Part shown: positions 57,277 to 64,000 of the stretch, in pieces
How the letters are laid out: each line of letters begins with the position of its first letter
Numbering within the stretch: position 1 is the stretch's first letter
Assembly (NCBI RefSeq): GCF_964204645.1
Contig: NC_134032.1
Location: forward strand, 808,501-872,500
Length of the DNA: 64,000 nt
Reading direction: 5' to 3'
Source of the DNA: Tubulanus polymorphus
Taxonomy: Eukaryota > Nemertea > Palaeonemertea > Tubulaniformes > Tubulanidae
Notes under the pieces: model-generated
The model's database searches: none
What the model saw: only the letters and a program-made list of their open reading frames with translations
What the model was told of the DNA's origin: nothing
Program-made: the position numbers and the translations under genes

Positions 57277-60200
57277 AGGATCAACAGGCGATCAGTGGCT
57301 ATGGCGGATACCTTCCAGCAGAAGCCTGGAATCACCACATCAATAGTCGCGTTAACATGTCCGGAATGACGACGCCCCCTGGTGGTATAGGTAGGCATAC
57401 GTTTTAGATATTACTTTCAATATCAATATCAATATTATCAGGGTCTAGATTCACAAAAAAAGTTTCATTCTTAATAATTCTTAAACTGAACTCAATCTGA
57501 AATCGACTAAATCTAAATCGATTTGATTTCTCTACATGTTTGAGATAAATCGTAAGTTTGTTTGTTACATGAGTCACTCGCGTCAGTTTGAGTTAGGGCC
57601 TTGCGAACACTATGTTCAAATCATCCTCTATTTCAAACCAATATCATCTAATGCAAAAACCCTTTGGCAGAGGTATACCCATTTGTTTAAAAGCACTTTT
57701 TGTATATAAGAAAAGGGAAATTTATATAAAACAAAGGTAAAATTTTGTCAGAAATTTGCGAAAGGGGTCAAAATGGCTGTAAGAATTACCTCTCCGGAGG
57801 TGCAGTGACCTGTACAGCTTCTAAGACTTTCAAAGCTACTTTCGTTTGACTGTTTCATTTATTCTAAGCTATCAATGCATATGTAAATCTAAGTTAGATG
57901 AAGAAAAAGTGATGATAATTATTATTTCCTAATCAATTAACATTAAATATATTTGCTTAGGCTCTAAAAACAAATCCCGACAAATTTGAAATTCTGAAAA
58001 GGTGTCAAAGGGCTGTAAGTAAGAATAATCGCCTTTTCTGATAAATTTAATCTTAAATATATTTGGTTGGACCCTAAAAACAAAGGCACAATTTTGTCCG
58101 AAATTCGGGGGATCAAAAAGGGCTGTTAGAATTAACTTTTCCTGATCATATTTGGCCTACATATACTCGGCTAGACCCTCGGATCTAACCCCTGGTAACG
58201 ACCCTGACAGCATCCGGCCGGTATATTCTCATGCGTGTATAGTATAAGTTTTGATAAATTCATATTTATTAATACGTCGAAAATCAACACAGCGGCTTCA
58301 TAAACGTGTCACTCTGCAATGTCGGCTGTTTGTATAACGTGTGATTTATACCCGGGAACTAAGGCACCTGCCTAATACAATGAATGACTAACTTCGTCTA
58401 ATGCGTAATTAGGGTTTTCTGCTGCATTCGTGGAAAATCCTGCCTTTTGCGATTTACCCTTTCCGCCGGGGTCCCAAACGATTCCTTAAGGACTCCTTCA
58501 AAACGTAAAAATCTTGAAACTGTGCAGCTCTATTTTGAGAAAAATGACAGAAACTCCTGAAAAAAAGGACCCTCAATCTTGAGAACGGTACTTCAGGAGT
58601 TGTACATTAGACTGCACCTAAATCAGTTCAGTTGGGGCCAGGATCTTTTTGTTACCCAATTAGGTAGCTTGATAATTAGAAACCAAAATTTAGTTATTGT
58701 TAATGGTAAACACTTGCTTATAAAACCACCGAATTCATGGTTTACTGAGATTTATTATCATAAAATAGGGATTGTCCCTGTTACTTATTTAGTTGGTAAA
58801 TTTTTTTTGATATTGAGTGTCCCTTACAAACCCACCACACCTGCCGGGAGCGAAACAGGGGGTTTGATTTTGAAATCAGAAATCGAAGTACAAATATAGT
58901 TGTGTGATCGGCGGTCGAGTTTATTACAGAATTTTGTGTTTAAATCGAAGTACATAATTGGGAAATTCGGTTCCGGTTCGTTCAAACAATTTTTCAACCG
59001 GTCTGAACCGGCAAGCGACTGATTGGGTGAATTCTCTTGGCTGCCTAATTTAATACATCGAAATTTTGGAAATAGCTATATCACAAGGTTGAAGATGATT
59101 TTGTCGATTTTTATATTTTTCGAGTCGTTTAGTCGTAGTTTACTGAGATAAACAGTTCTGATTTAGGAGGAGTCTACAGTAATTCGGATATATAAAAGTG
59201 GCACACACGCTTCCTCGAAATATGAAATATTCTCCTTGAAAACTCATTATATCCATGTACAAAACGTAGCTGATATGAGAGACCATTGCACGCATAACAT
59301 CCAGATTTATAGACAAAAAAAAACACCCGCGCAGTTTGTACGGGTTTTTCTGTCCCTATCGCTACCGCATATGTACATTAGAAGATAAACTGTTTAAAAC
59401 AACTTTTTGCGGTATTATCATCGCGGTTGACACAAGATTAGATGTTGTAAACCAGTCATATACATGTCAGACGCTTGTACTTTCTCCATCATCGCGATAA
59501 GGTCCGGTCTTTTTCCGAGCTGAAAGGTCGTTCGGTTCCTAATTCTAGGAGAACAATTCTTAAGATTTTGAAGTCAAATTTGTTGAAATTTGACTTTTCT
59601 TTTTTGCGGTCGAAATCGGAAATTTCAGACTTTATTAGCTAGCGATAGAAATGGTATTCGTTTCAGAGATTGAGTATTTGATGCATCTTAAATCTTCGTC
59701 ATTAGTATCGGTGAAATTTAGAATGAGTTAGTCTTTATTTTGAATGTAGGTAATAAACCCCCCCTCCCAACCCCCCTGGTAAAAATCCCCTAAGTTCAGT
59801 TTTTTTTTTTTATCAAACAAGTATTTCAAGGATTTTGACAAGGGGGATTTTTACCAGGAGGATATTTCATGCTTTATTTTCTCTTTGAAAATTCTCTATT
59901 TCGTTCGAAAAAGGTCTATATTTAGAGTAGACCTTTGCCACTTTGAACCGTGTCTATACGGCGAGCAACGAGGAACCTTTTACATCCTGGCAGCGAAGCA
60001 GATTTATTTGAACACGAAATCCGGTTTATTTCCCAGAGTTGTGTTTAGAATATCGCCGAACAAAAGCCACGAAATAATATCCCATTCCTCTTATACGGCC
60101 AGTAATACGTGCGCGTCTGCGATTTTATATTATAGGTACAGACTTGTCAAAAACAATCTGATAAGAATGTTTACCTGCACTGATAAGCGCCGGGGCTTAC

Positions 60201-61764
60201 GACTTGAAATTTCGAAACTTTACCTTTGATGGCCGTTCGGCTGATAAGCTTATTGATCCGACCCATAAATTTTGATGGCTGTCGAAATTCGCAGGGTGTC
60301 TCCGGGTTCTAATGAGTCCACAGGTCGCCGCGTAGTGTAATACATAAAATAAATTGGACGTTTTGGAGTGGGCTAACACAGAATTTTAGAAAGTCTACAC
60401 AGCCAAGACGAACTCGGCGAAACTATATTTATATGTTTAGCGACGTTTAGACTTGACTCATCTTAAACGCGTGATCTTTGAGTGATTCACGCTCGAGGCC
60501 AAAACAATCGCTACTTCAATTTTATTCGTCCGATTTCTTCCTTAAGTTTTTCGTATAAAAAAAAATGAGGTCGATCTCGATGGAACACTCCACAGAGTCC
60601 GTGGTGTAAAGATTGGTAAAAATCCCACGGTTATAAAAAGGAAAAAAAAAAAGAAAAATGTTTCCTTGAGCTAGTAGTTTTATACCAACGAAGATTTCTC
60701 TATTCCTTTAGATGACTATTAGGATATAGTTGAAAAGTTGAATAAACTACACTAGATCAAGGAAACATTTCAGACTATTCTTATTGTGCAGGGATTTTAT
60801 ATTATCTTTACAACACGGACTCAGAGTGTTTCATCAATGGTTATAATGAGGACAACATCAGTATTCCTGAAGATGACTATTAGGATATAGTCGAAACGTT
60901 GAATAAACTACACTAGCTCAAGGAAACATTTCAGACTCTTTTTATTCTTAGTGTGCAGGGAATTTATATTATCTTTACTACACGGACTCAGAGTGTTTCA
61001 TCAATGGTTATAATGAGGACAACATCAGTATTCCTGAAGATGACTATTAGGATATAGTGGAAACATTGAATAAACTACACTAGCTCAAGGAAACATTTCA
61101 GACTATTTTTATTGTTATTAGCAATTATTATTATGGTGTTGCTATAATTAATGTACTTTGTACCTGAGCAAACCTTAAACATTATAATTTTTTTTGTCAA
61201 ATAAAGTCATATATATTAAATTTAAGAAAAAAGACAGAATTTAGTAGAATTGAATTTGTAGGTCGTAAGATCTGGATCCAGTTCCACAGTTGTGAGTTAA
61301 AGTTAGTTCATTTTCAATGAGTTAGCCCAGAGTTATATCTTAACTCGGAACTGTGGAACTGGACCTTGAGTTAAAGTTAATTAGGTCGTACGAAATCTAC
61401 CAATCAAACGAATAACAAATGGCTGTTAGCTGAAACCACTGCGGTTCCATTTCAATAATTTTACCTGAAAAGAAAATGAAATCTGCTTATTGTAGCGAAC
61501 ATTCTTATTTTCTCTAATTCGAAATCAACGAAATTCTACTTTTTCGCATCTAATCGTCGTCTGAATTTGTTCTTTTTTCTAGATCAAGGTGATGGATATA
61601 CGTTATTTCCTGATATGGAAGGTCGCGAGTGCGTGAACTGCGGCGCGATATCGACGCCGTTGTGGAGACGAGACGGAACCGGTCACTATTTGTGTAACGC
61701 GTGCGGTCTCTACCACAAGATGAACGGACTCAATCGACCGCTTATCAAACCGCAGAAGAGGCTA
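55431..61764 (+). CDS. GATA123: GATA1/2/3-like transcription factor, 3' incomplete (420 aa in window)
   Basis: Coding exons: 55431-56195, 56603-56803, 57279-57390 and 61583-61764, or 61770 if the second donor is used. Splice sites are GT-AG and phases match (0, 0, 1, 0). The start ATG follows an acceptor (55418) and 12 nt of leader. The N-terminal region is Ser/Gln/His-rich and contains [14 protein letters not shown], resembling the EVDVFFNHLD motif of GATA1/2/3 proteins, and lacks the SPVYVP motif of GATA4/5/6. The N-finger (CVNC-x17-CNAC) is complete; the C-finger is not found before 64000 and should lie further on. The finger's [14 protein letters not shown] looks more like GATA4/5/6 than the usual NGQNRPLIKPKRRL, because the exon shares 138 identical bases with the upstream gene. 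Class assignment is therefore based on the N-terminus and is less certain. Confidence 0.82.
56465..56505 (+). repeat. tRNA-like fragment in intron 1 of the second GATA gene
   Basis: Contains a B-box-like cgggttcgaatcccga preceded by gtgccagtcat, as at 127-165. This is a remnant of a tRNA-derived SINE. Confidence 0.45.
56830..57035. mobile_element. MITE, ATACCTTG family, in intron 2
   Basis: Starts ggctttaaaaacgatacctt and ends cagcagaagtaagaaagatt..taggctt; interior ctgccgggtctgttattgtt and gcgaccggccgggtcaactt. Confidence 0.72.
57177..57274. repeat. (ATT)n microsatellite forming a 3' splice-site region
   Basis: The tract runs directly into tattacag (57271-57278), the acceptor of coding exon 3 of the second GATA gene. 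Confidence 0.95.
57730..58160. repeat. Diverged tandem repeat of about 110-150 bp, three copies
   Basis: The blocks attttgtc-gaaattt-g, gg-caaa-gggctgtaagaatta and ttaaatatatttg recur three times with substitutions in intron 3 of the second GATA gene. Confidence 0.55.
58790..59070. repeat. Interspersed repeat, gtttgattttgaaatcggaa family
   Basis: The best-preserved copy: tgtcccttacaaacccacca cacctgccggga, gttgtgtgatcggcggtcga, gcaagcgactgattggg, taatacatcgaaattt. Confidence 0.82.
59770..59862. repeat. Inverted repeat around a poly-T loop
   Basis: cctggtaaaaatcccc (59778) is mirrored by gggggatttttaccagg (59845). Confidence 0.7.
59880..60400 (+). promoter_or_regulatory. Candidate intronic enhancer with three TGATAAG sites
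   Basis: Unique, GC-richer sequence in intron 3 of the second GATA gene carries identical TGATAAG motifs at 60159, 60181 and 60242. The interval is free of the repeats that fill the flanks. Enhancer function is inferred. Confidence 0.35.
60700..61110 (-). repeat. 167-bp satellite, reverse copies
   Basis: Two to three reverse-complement units (tcctgaagatgactattagg, acacggactcagagtgtttc) lie 0.5 kb upstream of the N-finger exon of the second GATA gene. A diverged piece begins at about 60585. Confidence 0.9.
61273..61365. mobile_element. Fold-back MITE, GGATCCAGTTCCACAG type
   Basis: Starts tggatccagttccacagttg and ends ggaactgtggaactggacct; close to 25735-25844. Confidence 0.75.
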
Positions 61765-61844
61765 GTAGGTGTAAGTCTTGAATATCAAACTCCTTGATGA
61801 AACGCTTGTTGATGGATAGATACTAAAAGAAAAGAAAAAAATGA

Positions 61845-62150
61845 TCCTTGAGCTAGTGTAGTTTATTCAACGTTTCGACTATATCCTAATTGTCATCTTC
61901 AGGAATACTGATGTTGTCCTCATTATAACCATTGATGAAACACTCTGAGTCCGTGTTGTAAAGATAATATAAAATCCCTGCACACTAAGAATAAAAAGAG
62001 TCTGAAATGTTTCCTTGAGCTAGTGTAGTTTATTCAACGTTTCGACTATATCCTAATAGTCATCTTCAGCAATACTGATGTTGTCCTCATTATAACCACT
62101 GATGAAAAACTCCGTGTCGTAAAGATAATATAAAATCCCTGTAAACAAAA
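61845..62150 (+). repeat. 167-bp satellite, about two copies
   Basis: It begins tccttgagctagtgtagttt 80 bp after the N-finger exon of the second GATA gene and runs in the opposite orientation to the upstream copies, so the exon is flanked by inverted satellite blocks. Confidence 0.9.
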
Positions 62151-62309
62151 AATATTAAGGAATATTGATAGTGGGATAGTCGTAAAATGGAAAATAACAT
62201 GTCCTACATTGCCAATTAGTTCTTAACGGTATTTTCGTACCAAAACTTATCCCGCATCCTAGCCCTATGCTCGCTGCTCGTAAAAATAACCCAGATTGAC
62301 CATAGCCCT

Positions 62310-62490
62310 AGTCATAGCCGGACTCGAACCTGCCACCAGCCACATACTAGCCGAGCATGCTCGCCGCTAGACCATAGACCAGTAACGGTTGACGTGGTTT
62401 GTAAGTTTGCCTACTTAGGGTGGCGACCATTAAGCTTTGGTAACCAGTCAGGTGTGGTGACTGGTGACTGGTCGGGCGTGGTGACTGTAT
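62310..62490 (-). repeat. tRNA-derived SINE-like element, second copy
   Basis: agccggactcgaacctgcca and cgctagaccatagaccagta correspond to 22359-22435, again followed by ggtgactggtgactggtcgg-type units. Confidence 0.55.
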
Positions 62491-62499
62491 TCAACAAAA

Positions 62500-63545
62500 G
62501 AAATACAGGTTTAAGGTTTTACTCTGAAAAAACCACCGTCCTGCTACAGACCTGTTATCATCATTCGACCATTCTGTATGTCCTTGTGTCTTGCGCATTT
62601 CAATTAAAGTCGATTAAAAATTGTACAGTCTAATGGCGTGAAGATGATATAAAATCCCTTCAAACAAAGAACAAAAGCCTATCTAGAAATCCGGGTGGCA
62701 TCTCAGAAACTATTCGCGTGAGACTGCAGCGATAGTCTAACAGTCGTTTCCATTTCTGTATCTGTACACAATCGTTCGAGTATTTCAAAATAGCGGGTAA
62801 GGATGGGTGTGGGGGTTGCTTCATTCAACGATGGCCACCAAGCGCCAGCTATTCTGGTCGTTCTTTCATGGGATTTCAGCTAAATCACGAAAAGGACGGT
62901 TCAAACATGTTTTAGCCTAGATCTAGCTAGTAGATAATCGTATAGACTCGAAAACAAGTATATGTTTACGAAGACTTTATGCGATTAATTTCATTTTCAT
63001 TTGATAGAGTTTTAACACGCATCAAAATGATAAAAATGGGTATCTTGTGTCCATGGACGTATCTAGTTTATGCACCCATGCAGTCGTCAGAAATCTTCTC
63101 AATGAAACTCGTCAATTAGGACTCGCAATTAAACCTGTCGTTAAGATTAGAATTGAACGATTTTTTGAAATGAACGAGTATTGAATTAAGTTTAGCTGAT
63201 GTCGTCTGAACCTAAAAACTTGTCATTCAATATACATAGGATAACGTCCTAGCTAAAACTATTGTAGGTTATGGGGGATATATCGTTACCCTAACCTTAC
63301 CCTAATAATTTTACTGGTTAAATAGTGAAAGTTTTCTAATGAACAGTGTTATCTAAAATGTCTTTTTTTATGAACTCCCTGAAATACCTTTAAGTATTTT
63401 GTCGCTACGTCACATTTTTGCTCGCAATAAAAACAGTTATGCATATGTTTATTGACAGAGACTCTTAAACTCTCAAACCAGGAAGTTTGTGGACTTGAAA
63501 TAAATTTGTTTTGAAAGTCGTAAATTTGCCAGTAATTGTAGTCCC
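62500..63545. other. Intron sequence, nothing recognised
   Basis: Presumably still inside the second GATA gene. No second-finger exon was found on the plus strand. Confidence 0.4.
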
Positions 63546-63551
63546 GGGTCT

Positions 63552-63880
63552 GAGGGGCGGATCTAGGAATGTTTGAACAATTCATAATTTTGATAAATTG
63601 ACATATACCGAGTTTTTTGCTAAGAAACAGACGAAAATAAAGAATAATTTATTAGGGTTGGGCCTGGAAATTGGAATGGGAACTTTGGCAATGCGAGGGC
63701 TACATGTGAAACATCGGTGGAGGTTCTGGTGGCCCAAAAACAATTTCGGAAAAAAGGGGCTTCTCGGCCGATTTAGATTCATTTTTCTTTTTTGTTTTAA
63801 AATTTCTTTTCAAAAATGATTTTCCAGACTTGTTGGATGTCACATTAGAAATTTGAGCCCCCCTTATATCCGCCCCTGCC
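63552..63880. mobile_element. Fold-back element with GGGGCGGATC ends
   Basis: Left end gaggggcggatctaggaatg; right end tatatccgcccctgccgg. Related in style to 9989-10250. Open frames inside match nothing known. Confidence 0.5.
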
Positions 63881-64000
63881 GGTCTACTGCACCACATACT
63901 GGCCACTAACTGGGTTAGAGTTCATTAGCTACGAATTAAAAATCAAAAACTTGATGGCGATTTTATGGCGCCAGATGTTGTTGTTGCGCGGTGGTTGTAA

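Noticed and set aside
58579-58899. 106-residue plus-strand frame
   Set aside because: Its second half is the interspersed gtttgattttgaaatcggaa repeat; the first half matches nothing recognised.

Overview
This is a stretch of an animal nuclear genome: A+T-rich, intron-rich, and crowded with satellites, fold-back transposons and microsatellites. Two same-strand GATA transcription factor genes dominate it. Their classes, together with the repeat content, suggest a marine invertebrate, most likely a spiralian such as a mollusc; the sequence alone does not fix the species. There are no bacterial operons, rRNA genes or CRISPR arrays.

Layout. (1) 1-6 kb: two small secreted-peptide genes on the minus strand. 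One is a six-cysteine knot-type peptide in two coding exons; the other is a cysteine-free 48-residue precursor with an 18-base exon. They lie among a fold-back MITE, two long (TA)n tracts and a 109-bp tandem array. (2) 6-11.6 kb: repeats and GC-richer sequence with no gene I can name. (3) 11,817-17,362: a complete, apparently intact ISL2EU-type (PIF/Harbinger-related) DNA transposon. It has imperfect terminal inverted repeats and an AT target duplication, and it sits inside a 49-bp minisatellite. It carries two convergent spliced genes: a THAP-DDE transposase (456 aa) and a SAP-SWIM-YqaJ nuclease-like protein (519 aa). (4) 17.4-23 kb: two unassigned open exons, fold-back elements and tRNA-derived SINE-like sequence. 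(5) about 23.2-35.0 kb: a GATA4/5/6-class gene with five coding exons encoding 413 aa, both zinc fingers, and a probable non-coding first exon ending at 23,515. (6) 35-55 kb: intergenic, with many MITEs and satellites plus short unique islands carrying dense GATA motifs. (7) 55.4 kb to beyond the window: a second GATA gene whose N-terminal region resembles the GATA1/2/3 class. Four coding exons are visible; the C-finger exon lies outside the window.

The most striking observation is that the N-finger exons of the two GATA genes share 138 consecutive identical bases, silent sites included, while everything else in the genes differs. Recent gene conversion is the simplest explanation. Other leads are the three-domain partner protein of the transposon, the cysteine-knot peptide gene, WGATAR clusters near candidate first exons, a 40-bp minisatellite that keeps the reading frame open downstream of the C-finger exon, and a MITE family with an internal 47-bp unit that has expanded from about one to about thirteen copies.
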